Source of the DNA: Sphingomonas sp. KR3-1
Lineage (GTDB): Bacteria > Pseudomonadota > Alphaproteobacteria > Sphingomonadales > Sphingomonadaceae
Assembly: GCF_040049295.1 (NCBI RefSeq)
Contig: NZ_JBDZDQ010000001.1
Location: 806,001 to 870,000 of the forward strand
Length of the DNA: 64,000 nucleotides
Direction of reading: 5' to 3'
Below, piece by piece: positions 25,495-35,530 of the stretch. The translations under genes and the position numbers were made by a program. Each line of letters begins with the position of its first letter. Position 1 is the stretch's first letter. Below the pieces are notes generated by a model. It was given only the letters and a program-made list of their open reading frames with translations. It was not told the DNA's origin and searched no databases.

Positions 25495-27021
25495 ATGATA
25501 TTCGGGCGAGTAAAGTCTCTCGATGCCATTCTCGCGACAGCCGAGAAGAAATCGCTGCATCGATCGCTGGGCGCATTCCAGCTCACCATGCTGGGCATCG
25601 GCGCCGTCATCGGCACCGGTATCTTCGTGCTGACCGCCGAGGCGGCGCAGAAGGCCGGCCCGGGCATGATGCTGTCGTTCGTGATCGCCGGCTTCGTCTG
25701 CGCGGTCGCGGCGCTCTGCTACGCCGAGATGGCGGCGATGGTGCCGGTCTCCGGCTCCGCCTATACCTACAGCTATGCCGTGATGGGCGAGCTGGTCGCC
25801 TGGATGGTCGGCTGGGCGCTGATCCTCGAATATGCGATCGCCGCCGGCGCGGTGTCGGTCGGCTGGTCGGGCTATTTCATCGGCTGGCTCAACTCGAGCT
25901 TCCATATCACCATACCGCTCGACCTGGTCCGCGGTCCGTTCGACGGCGGCATCATCAACCTGCCCGCGATGCTTATCGCGGCGCTGGTGACCGCGCTGCT
26001 CGTCAAGGGCACCAAGGAAAGCGCGACCGTCAACGCCGTGCTCGTCGGCGTCAAGATCATCGCGCTGACGATGTTCGTCGCGCTCACCATTCCGGTGATC
26101 CGCACGGGGCAGTTCACTCCGTTCGCGCCGCTCGGCTTCGCCGGCATCTCGGGCGCAGCCGCGTCGATCTTCTTCGCCTATGTCGGCTTCGACGCGGTCT
26201 CGACGGCCGCCGAAGAGACCAAGAACCCCCAGCGCAACATGCCGATCGGCCTGATCGGCTCGCTCGCGATCTGCACGATCTTCTACCTGCTCGTCGCGTC
26301 GGGCGTGATCGGCACCGTCGGCGGCCAGCCGATGTTCGGCCCGGGCGGCGAACATCTCTCGCCGGGCACGCCGGGCCTGTCGCAGGCCTGCCAGGCGATC
26401 CACGACAACGCCGTGGTCTGCTCGAAGGAGGCGCTGGCCTGGACGCTCAAGCAGATCGGCCATCCCTTCGTCGGCTGGCTGGTCGGCGCCGCGGCGATCA
26501 TCGCGCTGCCTTCGGTCATCCTGATGATGATGTTCGGGCAGACCCGCATCTTCTTCGTGATGAGCCGTGACGGCCTGCTGCCCGAGTTCTTCTCGCGCGT
26601 GCATCCGCGCTTCCACACCCCGCACGTCATCACCATCCTGACCGGCATCTTCGTGACGCTGTTCGCGGCGTTCTTCCCGGTCGGGCTGCTCGCCGACGTC
26701 TCGAACGCGGGCACGCTGTTCGCCTTCGCGGCGGTGTCGATCGCGGTGCTAGTGCTGCGCTACACCGACAAGAACCGCCACCGCCCGTTCCGCACGCCGC
26801 TGATCTGGGTCACGGCGCTGCTGTCGATCGTCGGCTGCATCTACCTGTTCTACAGCCTCGACATGAAGACCAAGTCGATCTTCCTGATCTGGGCGGGGAT
26901 CGGCCTGGTGGTCTATTTCGGCTACAGCCGCGCGCGCAGCCATGTCGGCCTCGGCCGGGACGAAGTGCACGAGCCGGAAGCCTATGAGGAGCTGAAGCCG
27001 GAGGTCCCCGGCACCCATTGA
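25495..27021 (+). CDS. APC-family cationic-type amino acid permease
   Basis: A 508-residue transporter with about 12 membrane helices. The unwound-helix motif GIGAVIGTGIFVLT in helix 1 and the helix 6 region FFAYVGFDAVSTAAEETKNP are diagnostic for the APC superfamily and closest in style to the CAT group. A long extracytoplasmic loop (about 270-325) contains two Cys and Gly/Pro-rich sequence. It probably imports amino acids by proton coupling; substrate is not deducible. It is monocistronic, with a strong terminator after it. Confidence 0.9.
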   Translation: MIFGRVKSLDAILATAEKKSLHRSLGAFQLTMLGIGAVIGTGIFVLTAEAAQKAGPGMMLSFVIAGFVCAVAALCYAEMAAMVPVSGSAYTYSYAVMGELVAWMVGWALILEYAIAAGAVSVGWSGYFIGWLNSSFHITIPLDLVRGPFDGGIINLPAMLIAALVTALLVKGTKESATVNAVLVGVKIIALTMFVALTIPVIRTGQFTPFAPLGFAGISGAAASIFFAYVGFDAVSTAAEETKNPQRNMPIGLIGSLAICTIFYLLVASGVIGTVGGQPMFGPGGEHLSPGTPGLSQACQAIHDNAVVCSKEALAWTLKQIGHPFVGWLVGAAAIIALPSVILMMMFGQTRIFFVMSRDGLLPEFFSRVHPRFHTPHVITILTGIFVTLFAAFFPVGLLADVSNAGTLFAFAAVSIAVLVLRYTDKNRHRPFRTPLIWVTALLSIVGCIYLFYSLDMKTKSIFLIWAGIGLVVYFGYSRARSHVGLGRDEVHEPEAYEELKPEVPGTH

Positions 27022-27044
27022 GGGCGCCGGTTTCCGAACAAGAG

Positions 27045-27078
27045 AAAAGGGCCGGAGGAGCGATCCTCCGGCCCTTTT
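27045..27078. terminator. Bidirectional intrinsic terminator
   Basis: A perfect 15-bp stem (aaaagggccggagga / tcctccggccctttt) with loop GCGA serves the permease and the convergent kinase gene. Confidence 0.95.
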
Positions 27079-27123
27079 CTATTTAGATTCCTACCCCAGA
27101 AAGCTGGGGGAGGAATTAATGGC

Positions 27124-28122
27124 TTAGCCCAGCTTCGCCTCGGCCAGTGCCTTGAGGTCGACCTCGGCACGGGCGCCATAGTGCTGGATGATCTCGGCGG
27201 CGGCGATCGCGCCCAGGCGCAGCGAGTCCGCTACCGAGCGGCCCTGGGCCTGGCCGTGGAGGAAGCCCGCCGCGAACATGTCGCCCGCGCCGGTGGTGTC
27301 GACCAGCTTCGCGATCGGCTCGGCCGGAACCTCGACGCGGTCGCTGCCGACCAGCGCCATCGCACCCTTCTCGCTGCGGGTGACGACCAGCACCGGCACC
27401 TTGCCGTGGATGTGCTGCACCGCCGCCTCGAACTCCTCATGCTCGCACAGCGCGAGCAGCTCGTTCTCGTTGGCGAACAGGATATCGATCAGCCCGTCCT
27501 CGATCAGCTTGCGGAAATCGTCGCCGTGGCGCGAGATGCAGAAGACGTCGGACAAAGTGAAGGCGACCTTGCGGCCGTTGCTGCGGGCGATCTCGATCGC
27601 CTTGCGCATCGCGGCGCGCGGCTCCTCGGGATCCCACAGATAGCCCTCGAGATAGAGGATCGCGCCATTGGCGATCACGCTCTCGTCGAGCGCCGCCTCG
27701 GGCAGGAACTGCGAGGCGCCGAGGAAGGTGTTCATCGTGCGCTGGCCGTCCGGCGTCACGAAGATCAGGCAGCGCGCGGTGGTCGGCTGGCCGGGGCGGA
27801 CCGCGGTGTCGAAATCGACGCCGGCGGCGCGGATGTCGTGCGCGAAGACCTGGCCGAGCTGGTCGTCGGCGACCTGGCCGATGAACGCGGTCTTGCCGCC
27901 CAATGCGGCGATGCCGGCCACGGTGTTCGCCGCCGAACCGCCCGAGATCTCACGGCCCGGGCCCATCTTGGCATAGAGCGCGTCCGCCTCTTCGGGCGAG
28001 AACATCAGCTGCATCGAGCCCTTGGCGACGCCGATCTCCTCGATGAAGCTGTCCTCGGCCTGGGCAAGGATATCGACGATCGCATTGCCGATGGCGACGA
28101 CGTCATAGGTCGGGCTGGTCAA
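27124..28122 (-). CDS. PfkB-family carbohydrate/adenosine kinase
   Basis: A 332-residue ribokinase-fold enzyme most like alphaproteobacterial adenosine kinase. Blocks are YDVVAIGNAIVDILA, the GGSAANTVAGIAALGG nucleoside-binding loop, and DTTGAGDMFAAGFLHG with the catalytic Asp. I place the start at TTG 28122, 7 bases after GGAG; an upstream GTG/ATG extension has no ribosome-binding site and unrelated sequence. It is divergent from the EI24 gene. Confidence 0.9.
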   Translation of the reverse strand: MTSPTYDVVAIGNAIVDILAQAEDSFIEEIGVAKGSMQLMFSPEEADALYAKMGPGREISGGSAANTVAGIAALGGKTAFIGQVADDQLGQVFAHDIRAAGVDFDTAVRPGQPTTARCLIFVTPDGQRTMNTFLGASQFLPEAALDESVIANGAILYLEGYLWDPEEPRAAMRKAIEIARSNGRKVAFTLSDVFCISRHGDDFRKLIEDGLIDILFANENELLALCEHEEFEAAVQHIHGKVPVLVVTRSEKGAMALVGSDRVEVPAEPIAKLVDTTGAGDMFAAGFLHGQAQGRSVADSLRLGAIAAAEIIQHYGARAEVDLKALAEAKLG

Positions 28123-28178
28123 ACTGGTGCTCCAAAAAGATTGCGCGGCTGCCCTAGTCGCGGGCAAAGGATAGCGCA

Positions 28179-28874
28179 ATGATCCAGGCCTTCTTCCTCT
28201 CGCTCGGCCAGTTGTTCGACCGCCCGATCCTTGCGGTCTTCGTCAAATCGATCCTGCTCACCCTGATGCTGTTCGTCGCGGTGAGCGTGGGACTGTGGTT
28301 CGGCATGCACGCACTGGCTGACGGGATCGCAGCCTGGCTCGGCGGCTGGAGCGGATCGGATACCTTTGCCGACATCACCACGATCGTGCTCGTCATCTTC
28401 GCGCACTGGCTGATGTTCCGCGCGATCGCGGTCGCGGTGATCGGCATCTTCGCCGACGAGGTGGTCGCCGCGGTCGAGCGCAGATATTATCCCGACGCGC
28501 ATGCCCAGGCGCGCGACGTGCCGTTCGCCCGGTCGCTGGCGATGGGCCTGGGCTCGGCCGTGCGGCTGATCGCGATCAACCTGCTGTTCTCGCCGCTTTA
28601 TCTTATCCTGCTGGTCACCGGCGTGGGCACCGCGGTGGCGTTCTTCCTGGTCAATTCGTGGCTACTGGGACGCGACCTGGGCGACATGGTCGCGGCGCGG
28701 CACATGGGCAGCAACGCGCTGCCCAAATGGCGCCGGCGCACCAGCATCAGCCGCTTCGCGCTGGGCGCGGTGGGCACCGGGCTTCTGCTCGTCCCGATCC
28801 TGAACCTGATCGCCCCGGTGCTGGGAGCCGCGATGGCCACGCACGCATTTCACCGCGGGAGGCGGACTTCTTGA
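28179..28874 (+). CDS. EI24/CysZ-like membrane protein
   Basis: A 231-residue multi-pass protein of the EI24 domain family (relatives include the sulfate transporter CysZ). Evidence is the helix-rich layout, IGIFADEVVAAVERRYYP and FLVNSWLLGRDLGDMVAARH, typical of this family. Whether it moves sulfate is unknown. Its stop overlaps the next start (TTGA). Confidence 0.85.
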   Translation: MIQAFFLSLGQLFDRPILAVFVKSILLTLMLFVAVSVGLWFGMHALADGIAAWLGGWSGSDTFADITTIVLVIFAHWLMFRAIAVAVIGIFADEVVAAVERRYYPDAHAQARDVPFARSLAMGLGSAVRLIAINLLFSPLYLILLVTGVGTAVAFFLVNSWLLGRDLGDMVAARHMGSNALPKWRRRTSISRFALGAVGTGLLLVPILNLIAPVLGAAMATHAFHRGRRTS

Positions 28875-29245
28875 AGAAACTGATCCTGATCGGCGCGCTG
28901 GCGCTCGGCGCGTGTGGCGAAGGCGCGATCCCGCCGCCGCGCGCCGGCTATGTGCCGCTGCCCAGTGCCGCGGCGACCGCGCAGATGCCCGCCAACCTTG
29001 CGGCGATCCACGGTGCCACCGCCCCGCGGCTGATCGCCCGGCTCGGCAAGCCGCAGCTCGACATGACCGAGGGCAGCGCGCGCAAGCTTCAGTTCGCCGG
29101 GCCGATCTGCGTGCTCGACACCTATCTCTATCCGCAGGGCCGCGGCGAGGCAGTGGTGACGCATGTCGATGCCCGCCAGCGCGACGGCAGGCCGATCGAC
29201 GAGGCGAGTTGCGTCGCCGCGCTCAGCGCCCGGCCGGCGCGCTAA
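28871..29245 (+). CDS. Small lipoprotein, unknown function
   Basis: A 124-residue protein starting at TTG 28871, overlapping the EI24 stop. The signal [15 protein letters not shown] gives lipidated Cys15. A Pro-rich linker precedes a domain with [20 protein letters not shown] and [18 protein letters not shown], reminiscent of SmpA/OmlA-like small folds, though unproven. The gene abuts a repeat, and its stop overlaps the queG stop on the other strand. Confidence 0.8.
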   Translation: MKKLILIGALALGACGEGAIPPPRAGYVPLPSAAATAQMPANLAAIHGATAPRLIARLGKPQLDMTEGSARKLQFAGPICVLDTYLYPQGRGEAVVTHVDARQRDGRPIDEASCVAALSARPAR

Positions 29246-30393
29246 CGTCTTAAGCCCCTCCCCCTCGGGGGAGGGGTTTTGGGGTGGGGCAGAGTCTCAC
29301 CGAGACCTTCCCCTGCGGATAGGCCCCACCCCAACCCCTCCCCTGAAGGGGAGGGGCTTAGTTTCTCCAGCGCCCAGCCCGCCGCCTCGCGGATCGTCTC
29401 GTCCGGATCGTCGAGCAGGGCCCGCACCGGCGCGACTAGGGCGGCGCTGCCGCTGTTCCCCGCCGCGATCAGGCAGTTGCGCACCATCCGGTCGCGCCCG
29501 ATCCGCTTGATCGGCGAGCCCGAGAACACTTCGCGGAACGCCGCATCGTCCAGCGCGAGCAGGTCCGCCAGCGCCGGCGCGGTCAGCTCGGCGCGCGGGG
29601 CGAAGGCGAGGTTTGCCTGCGCCGCATGCGCGAACTTGTTCCACGGGCACACCGCCAGGCAGTCGTCGCAGCCATAGATGCGGTTGCCGATGCCTTCGCG
29701 GAATTCGTGCGGGATCGGCCCCTTGTGCTCGATCGTCAGATACGAGATGCAGCGCCGCGCATCGAGCCGATAGGGCGCGGGAAAGGCGTCGGTCGGGCAG
29801 GCGGTCTGGCAGGCGTCGCAGCTGCCGCAGGTCGAGCGCTGCCGCGCGTCGGGTTCCAACTCTAGCGTCGTGTAGATCGCGCCGAGGAACAGCCAGCTGC
29901 CATGCGTGCGGCTCACCAGATTGGTGTGCTTGCCCTGCCAGCCCAGCCCTGCCGCCTCGGCGAGCGGCTTTTCCATGACCGGCGCGGTATCGACGAAGAC
30001 CTTGAGTTCGCCCGGCGCGACCGAGACCAGCCAGCGCCCGAGCTCCTTCAGCCGGCGCTTGATCACGTCGTGATAGTCGGCGCCCTGCGCATAGGTGGAG
30101 ATGCGCCCGATCTCGCCCTGCCCGGCCAGCGCCAGCGGATCGGTGCGCGGCGCATAGCTCATGCCGAGCGAGATCACCGAGCGCACCTCCGGCCAGAGCC
30201 CGGCGGGGCTCTCGCGGTGGTGGGCGCGCTCCTCCATCCAGATCATCGAGCCGTGGCGCCCTTCCTCGAGCCATTGCCGCAGCCGCTCGGCGGACTTGGG
30301 CGCGGCATCGGCGCGCGCGATCCCGCAATCGGCGAACCCGATTTCGGTCGCTTTGGCCCTTATTAGGGCTTCCAATGCCTTGTGCTGCGTCAC
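29242..30393 (-). CDS. queG: Epoxyqueuosine reductase QueG with repeat-derived tail
   Basis: It catalyses the last step of queuosine synthesis, using cobalamin and two [4Fe-4S] clusters. Cluster motifs are [15 protein letters not shown] and [11 protein letters not shown]; the N-terminal domain has [13 protein letters not shown] and the HEAT-like end is [16 protein letters not shown]. The start is GTG 30393. The final ~38 residues (from SPSPSGEG) are encoded by the inverted repeat at 29251-29361, so the conserved protein effectively ends near AAGWALEKL. Confidence 0.95.
   Translation of the reverse strand: MTQHKALEALIRAKATEIGFADCGIARADAAPKSAERLRQWLEEGRHGSMIWMEERAHHRESPAGLWPEVRSVISLGMSYAPRTDPLALAGQGEIGRISTYAQGADYHDVIKRRLKELGRWLVSVAPGELKVFVDTAPVMEKPLAEAAGLGWQGKHTNLVSRTHGSWLFLGAIYTTLELEPDARQRSTCGSCDACQTACPTDAFPAPYRLDARRCISYLTIEHKGPIPHEFREGIGNRIYGCDDCLAVCPWNKFAHAAQANLAFAPRAELTAPALADLLALDDAAFREVFSGSPIKRIGRDRMVRNCLIAAGNSGSAALVAPVRALLDDPDETIREAAGWALEKLSPSPSGEGLGWGLSAGEGLGETLPHPKTPPPRGRGLRR
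29251..29361. repeat. Inverted repeat translated as the QueG C-terminus
   Basis: Arms taagcccctccccc and ggggaggggcttag with inner ggggtgggg / ccccacccc form a long palindrome. It reads open through queG in the minus direction up to a TAG at 29242-29244. Confidence 0.85.
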
Positions 30394-30435
30394 GCGGACC
30401 CGCTACCACGGTTGCGACAACGGAGGGATTCCATT

Positions 30436-31358
<923 letters not shown>

Positions 31359-31362
<4 letters not shown>

Positions 31363-32594
31363 GCAATTTCTCGCGCACGCTCCGCCAGGCGCTCACCGTC
31401 GCGCGCCGCGACTTCACCGCCACGGTGTTCACCCCGACCTTCCTGCTCTTCCTGCTCGCCCCGGTGCTGATGATCGCGTTCGGCACGGTCGGCGGGATCG
31501 GTGCGCAGTCGATCGTCGGCGACGACTCAGGCATGAAGATGGTGGTGATCGCGCCGCCCGAGCAGGCCCCCGTGCTGCTCGCCACCGACAAGCAGCTGCG
31601 CACGCTCTTCCCCAAGAAGGGCGACCTGACGCCGCCGCCGCTCACCATCGAAGCGCCGCAGGGCGACCCCGCCGCGCAGGCGCGCGCCTTCTTCGACAAT
31701 GACAAGTTCGATGCCGCCGCCGTGCTCTACGGTCCGCTCGACAAGCCCGACGTGCTCTATGCCCGGCGCGGGTGGAGCGAGGCGCAGTTCCTCTCCCAGC
31801 TCGCCGAGCAGAGTCTGCGCGCGCAGAAGCTGGGCAGCGCCGAGCCGGTGAGCACCGTCACTCAGACCGTGGTCCAGCGCGGCCACGCCTCGCCGGGCGG
31901 GCGCGGGCAGGCCGCCTCGATCGGCGTGTTCGCGATGTTCTTCATCACGCTGTTCCTCTCGGGCCAGGCGGTCGGCACCATGGCCGAGGAGCGATCGAAC
32001 AAGGTGATCGAGATCCTCGCCGCCGCCGTCCCGCTCGAAAGCGTGTTCTTCGGCAAGCTCATCGGCATGTTCGGCGCCGCGGTGCTGTTCGTGCTGTTCT
32101 GGGCGACGATCATCATCAATGCGACCAAGCTGCTGCCGCCCGAGATCGCCGGCAGCTTTCCCAGCCTGGTCGCGGCGATCGGCGCGCCGGTCTATGCGCT
32201 GCTCTTCATCGGCTATTTCACCATGGCCTATATGCTGCTCGGCGCGATGTTCCTCAGCATCGGCGCGCAGACTTCCACCCAGCGCGAGCTGCAGATGCTC
32301 TCGCTGCCGATCACCATCTTCCAGATGATGATGTTCGGCCTGGCGCTGGGCGCGGCGACGCGGCCGGACAGCTGGATCGCGATCGCAGCGCGCGTCTTCC
32401 CGTTCAGCTCGCCTTTCGCGATGATCGGCATGGCAGGCAGTTCGCCGGCGATCTGGCCGCACCTGCTGGCGCTCGCCTGGCAGATATTGTGGGTGGCGAT
32501 CATCATCACGCTCGGCGCCCGCTGGTTCCGCCGCGGCGTGCTCAAGTCGGGCAGCCCGAAGCGCAAGGCGAAGATCGGGGCGTTGGCGGCCTGA
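31359..32594 (+). CDS. ABC-2 type transporter permease, NatB-like
   Basis: A 411-residue permease. One helix (about 23-45) is followed by a ~140-residue extracytoplasmic domain (including DDSGMKMVVIAPPEQAPVLL) and then five helices, with the conserved cytoplasmic EERSNKVIEILAAAVPLESVF between them. This matches the ABC2_membrane_3/NatB layout. It forms a transporter with the ATPase upstream; a perfect hairpin follows. Confidence 0.92.
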
Positions 32595-32603
32595 GCCTTC
32601 TAA

Positions 32604-32633
32604 ATTCCTCCCCGAGCAAGCTCGGGGAGGAAT
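32604..32633. terminator. Perfect hairpin after the ABC operon
   Basis: A 14-bp stem attcctccccgagc / gctcggggaggaat with a 2-base loop. It lacks a T-run, so it may be a stability or repeat element more than a strict terminator. Confidence 0.6.
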
Positions 32634-32644
32634 GAGCTCCACTA

Positions 32645-32660
32645 TTGACACCACTGTCAA
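32645..32660. promoter_or_regulatory. Palindromic operator-like site before the P450 gene
   Basis: TTGACA-CCAC-TGTCAA is a perfect 6+6 palindrome, 38 bases before the P450 ATG. The left half is also a consensus -35 hexamer, so a bound repressor (TetR or MarR type) would block it. No regulator gene is adjacent. Confidence 0.5.
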
Positions 32661-32697
32661 CTAAGCGTTTCCTGCACCGAAAGGCAGGAGAGGCAGC

Positions 32698-33927
32698 ATG
32701 GCGACGCTTGCGACCGAGACCGAGACGAGCGCGGATCCGCTCGACGTCAGCCGACCCGAGCTCTACCGCGACGACACTTGGCATGCGCCCTTCCGCGAGC
32801 TGCGCGCCAGGGGCGGCGTCCATTACACCGCAAACAGCGCCTTCGGGCCGTTCTGGTCGATCTCCACCTACAAGCCGATCGTCCAGGTGGAATCGCTGCC
32901 CGAGATCTTCTCCTCGCAGGCCGGCGGCATCACCATCGCCGACCTGCAGGAAGGCGACATCAAGATGCCGATGTTCATCGCGATGGACCGGCCCAAGCAC
33001 ACCGGCCAGCGCCGCACCGTCGCCCCCGCCTTCACGCCGAGCGAGATGGTGCGGATGACCGAGAATATCCGCGCGCGCACGATCGAGATCCTCGATTCGC
33101 TGCCCGTCGGCCAGGAATTCGACTGGGTCGACCAGGTCTCGATCGAGCTGACCACGCAGATGCTCGCGATCCTGTTCGACTTCCCCTGGGAGGATCGCCG
33201 CAAGCTCACCTACTGGTCCGACTGGGCCGGCGACATCGAGATCGCCAAGGATCCGGTGCGCAAGCAGCAGCGCCGCGAGATCCTGTTCGAATGCGCCGCC
33301 TATTTCGGCGAGCTTTGGAAGGGCAAGCTCGGCAAAGAAGCGACGCCCGACCTGATCTCGATGATGATCCATTCGGACGCGATGGCCGAGATGGACCAGA
33401 TGGAGTTTCTGGGGAACCTGATCCTGCTGATCGTCGGCGGCAACGATACCACGCGCAACTCGATGAGCGCCTTTGCCTGGGGGCTCGAGCAGTTCCCCGA
33501 CGAGCGCGCCAGGCTCGAGGCCGATCCCGGGCTGATCCACAATGCCTGCCAGGAGATCGTCCGCTGGCAAACCCCGCTCTCCCATATGCGCCGCACCGCG
33601 ACGCAGGATACCGAGCTGGAAGGCCACAGGATCCGCGAGGGCGACAAGCTGGCGCTCTGGTATCTCTCAGCCAATCGCGACGAGAGCGTGTTCGAGAATG
33701 CCGACAAGATCATCGTCGACCGCGAGAATGCCCGGCGGCACCTGGCGTTCGGCCACGGCATCCACCGCTGCGTCGGGGCGCGGCTGGCCGAGCTGCAGAT
33801 CGGCGTGCTGATGGAGGAAATGGCCAAGCGCCGGCTGCGGGTGAACGTGGTCCGCGAGCCCGAGCGCGTCGCGGCGTGCTTCGTCCATGGCTACAAGAAG
33901 ATGCCGGCGGAGCTGAGTCACTATTGA
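32698..33927 (+). CDS. Cytochrome P450, CYP153-like
   Basis: A 409-residue soluble P450. I-helix GGNDTTRNSMSAFAW, ExxR in QEIVRW, the substrate-site run TPLSHMRRTA and heme loop FGHGIHRCVGARLAELQ are all present. The combination most resembles CYP153-type terminal hydroxylases of alkanes and fatty acids, but the exact family needs a database comparison. Ferredoxin and reductase partners are not nearby. GGAGAGG precedes the ATG. Confidence 0.9.
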   Translation: MATLATETETSADPLDVSRPELYRDDTWHAPFRELRARGGVHYTANSAFGPFWSISTYKPIVQVESLPEIFSSQAGGITIADLQEGDIKMPMFIAMDRPKHTGQRRTVAPAFTPSEMVRMTENIRARTIEILDSLPVGQEFDWVDQVSIELTTQMLAILFDFPWEDRRKLTYWSDWAGDIEIAKDPVRKQQRREILFECAAYFGELWKGKLGKEATPDLISMMIHSDAMAEMDQMEFLGNLILLIVGGNDTTRNSMSAFAWGLEQFPDERARLEADPGLIHNACQEIVRWQTPLSHMRRTATQDTELEGHRIREGDKLALWYLSANRDESVFENADKIIVDRENARRHLAFGHGIHRCVGARLAELQIGVLMEEMAKRRLRVNVVREPERVAACFVHGYKKMPAELSHY

Positions 33928-33949
33928 GCCGGCCGCGCGTTATACCCAC

Positions 33950-34441
33950 ATGGGCCCCATGAACAGCAATCGCCGCACCTTCCTCACCGTCGCCGGCATT
34001 GGCGCACTCACCGCCGCATGCGGTGGCGCGCCGGCCGAGGCCGCGCAGAAATTCCCCTTCACGCTCAGCGATGCCGAGTGGCGGAAGCGGCTGAGCCCGC
34101 AGGCCTATCGCGTGCTCCGCCAGGGCGAGACCGAATATGCCTTCTCCAGCCCGCTCAACAAGGAGCACCGCGCCGGCACCTTCACCTGCGCCGGCTGCGC
34201 GCTGCCGCTGTTCAGCTCGACCACCAAGTTCGACAGCGGCACCGGCTGGCCGAGCTTCTGGCAGCCGCTGCCCAACGCCGTGGCCTCCCGGGGCGACGAT
34301 TCGCTCGGCATGAGCCGCACCGAAGTGCTGTGCCGGCGCTGCGGCGGGCATCTCGGCCATGTCTTCGACGACGGGCCGCGGCCTACCGGCAAGCGCTACT
34401 GCATGAACGGCGTGGCGCTGGCGTTCGTGGCGAAGGGCTGA
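33950..34441 (+). CDS. msrB: Exported methionine-R-sulfoxide reductase MsrB
   Basis: A 163-residue protein with a Tat-type signal (SNRRTFLTVAGIGALTAAC; LTAAC may also be a lipobox) followed by a complete MsrB domain. The zinc Cys pairs are FTCAGC and LCRRC, and the catalytic Cys lies in RYCMNGVALAF, with TGWPSFWQP and GGHLGHVFDDG conserved. It probably repairs oxidised periplasmic proteins. The start is ATG 33950 or 33959. It lies 23 bases after the P450 gene. Confidence 0.93.
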   Translation: MGPMNSNRRTFLTVAGIGALTAACGGAPAEAAQKFPFTLSDAEWRKRLSPQAYRVLRQGETEYAFSSPLNKEHRAGTFTCAGCALPLFSSTTKFDSGTGWPSFWQPLPNAVASRGDDSLGMSRTEVLCRRCGGHLGHVFDDGPRPTGKRYCMNGVALAFVAKG

Positions 34442-34449
34442 GGCCTCAA

Positions 34450-34474
34450 TTCCCCTCCCTGCAAGGAAGGGGAG
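34450..34474. repeat. Half-copy of the cccctccctgcaaggg repeat
   Basis: A single hairpin (ttcccctccctgcaaggaag...) resembling the outer hairpins of 18308-18450, just after msrB. Confidence 0.6.
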
Positions 34475-34481
34475 CTAAAAT

Positions 34482-34508
34482 GAAAAAGCCCGGACAAAGC
34501 CGGGCCCT
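34482..34508 (-). terminator. Intrinsic terminator of the CHAP gene
   Basis: On the minus strand the stem gcccgg / ccgggc (34488-34505) with a 6-base loop is followed by tttttc. It terminates the CHAP gene reading leftward. Confidence 0.85.
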
Positions 34509-34534
34509 TCCAAACATCGCTATCGCCGGAGCGA

Positions 34535-35107
34535 TCAACCCGCGTCGGGGGTCTCGTTCTTGGCCGCGGCGATCAGGTCGCTCATGTCGAGGTCGAGCGA
34601 CGGCTTGATGTCGTCGTCATTGTCGAAGTCGCGCGGTGCGCTGCCCGAATAGATGAAGCCGTTGACCGGATAGACCGAGGTGCCGAGGCCGCCGGTCGGC
34701 GCGAACCACACCTTCACTTCGCTCCAGTCGCCAGCGGCCGACACGTCGACGGCGCGGACATTGCGCTCGATGCCACCGGCACGCGACCAGTTGGCATGGG
34801 TGAGGAGCACTTCGCGATCGCTGATCACCTGGCTGACCATGGCGACATGGCCGAGCGGCATCTTGGCGGTGCGCTGGAACGACATCACTGCGCCGATCTT
34901 GGGGGCTTCGCCGCGCTGGTAGCGACCGGCGGCCTGGTTCCACCAGGTCCAGGCATTGCCATGGATGTCCACGCCCGAGACTTCGCGGGCGAACGGGGCA
35001 CACTGCCAGAAGGTACGGCCCTTGGCCGACGCCGCCTGCGGCGCGGCCGTCATCAGGATGCAAGCAGCCATCAGCGCGAAACGCGCTGCGAGAACACGAA
35101 AATTCAT
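34535..35107 (-). CDS. CHAP-domain peptidoglycan hydrolase, secreted
   Basis: A 190-residue exported protein. The signal peptide ends near AASAKG. The CHAP domain carries the catalytic Cys in WQCAPFAREVSG, His in MPLGHVAMVSQV and a third polar residue near THANWSR. CHAP amidases or endopeptidases cut peptidoglycan crosslinks. The C-terminus is Asp-rich. Related small CHAP proteins are common in sphingomonads. Confidence 0.88.
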   Translation of the reverse strand: MNFRVLAARFALMAACILMTAAPQAASAKGRTFWQCAPFAREVSGVDIHGNAWTWWNQAAGRYQRGEAPKIGAVMSFQRTAKMPLGHVAMVSQVISDREVLLTHANWSRAGGIERNVRAVDVSAAGDWSEVKVWFAPTGGLGTSVYPVNGFIYSGSAPRDFDNDDDIKPSLDLDMSDLIAAAKNETPDAG

Positions 35108-35530
35108 GGACCCCCCGGTCAGGAAGCAATCAGGTGTTGAGTGCGAATGACCAAACTATAGGACCGAAGTACACCCCTGCGGCCGGTCGATGGGACGAAC
35201 CGTTGCGACGAGCCGATGACCTGCAAAAATCCCCCCGAACCAGGGAACCTTTGCCCGAGACGCTCGTGCATGCGGCCCGGAATGCGCCTCCGCGGCATCC
35301 GTGCGAACCCGGATACGCCCCCGTTACGATCTGCAATTTCCTTGCGTATTCCTTCTATTTACCTGTGGTTTTCCACAAGCGGCACCTCAATTCGTCGCAT
35401 CCATGTTGCGCCGCGGAATCACATGCGTTCCTATAATGAACGGGGAACGACGAACGGTTCAGCGGCTCGTTAACCATATTGCCGCAGTATCGCTCTCGGA
35501 GGGTCATTGTCTGGGGTGGGAGTATTGAGC
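35108..35530. other. Long divergent intergenic region
   Basis: These 423 bases separate the CHAP gene from the next rightward gene. They are visibly AT-richer around 35330-35480 and include TATAAT at 35434-35439. No optimally spaced -35 box, RNA gene or plausible small gene is apparent. They probably hold both promoters. Confidence 0.45.

Noticed and set aside
32594..34441. Redox partners or regulator in the P450 neighbourhood
   Set aside because: Flanking genes are an ABC exporter and MsrB; no ferredoxin or HTH gene is present.
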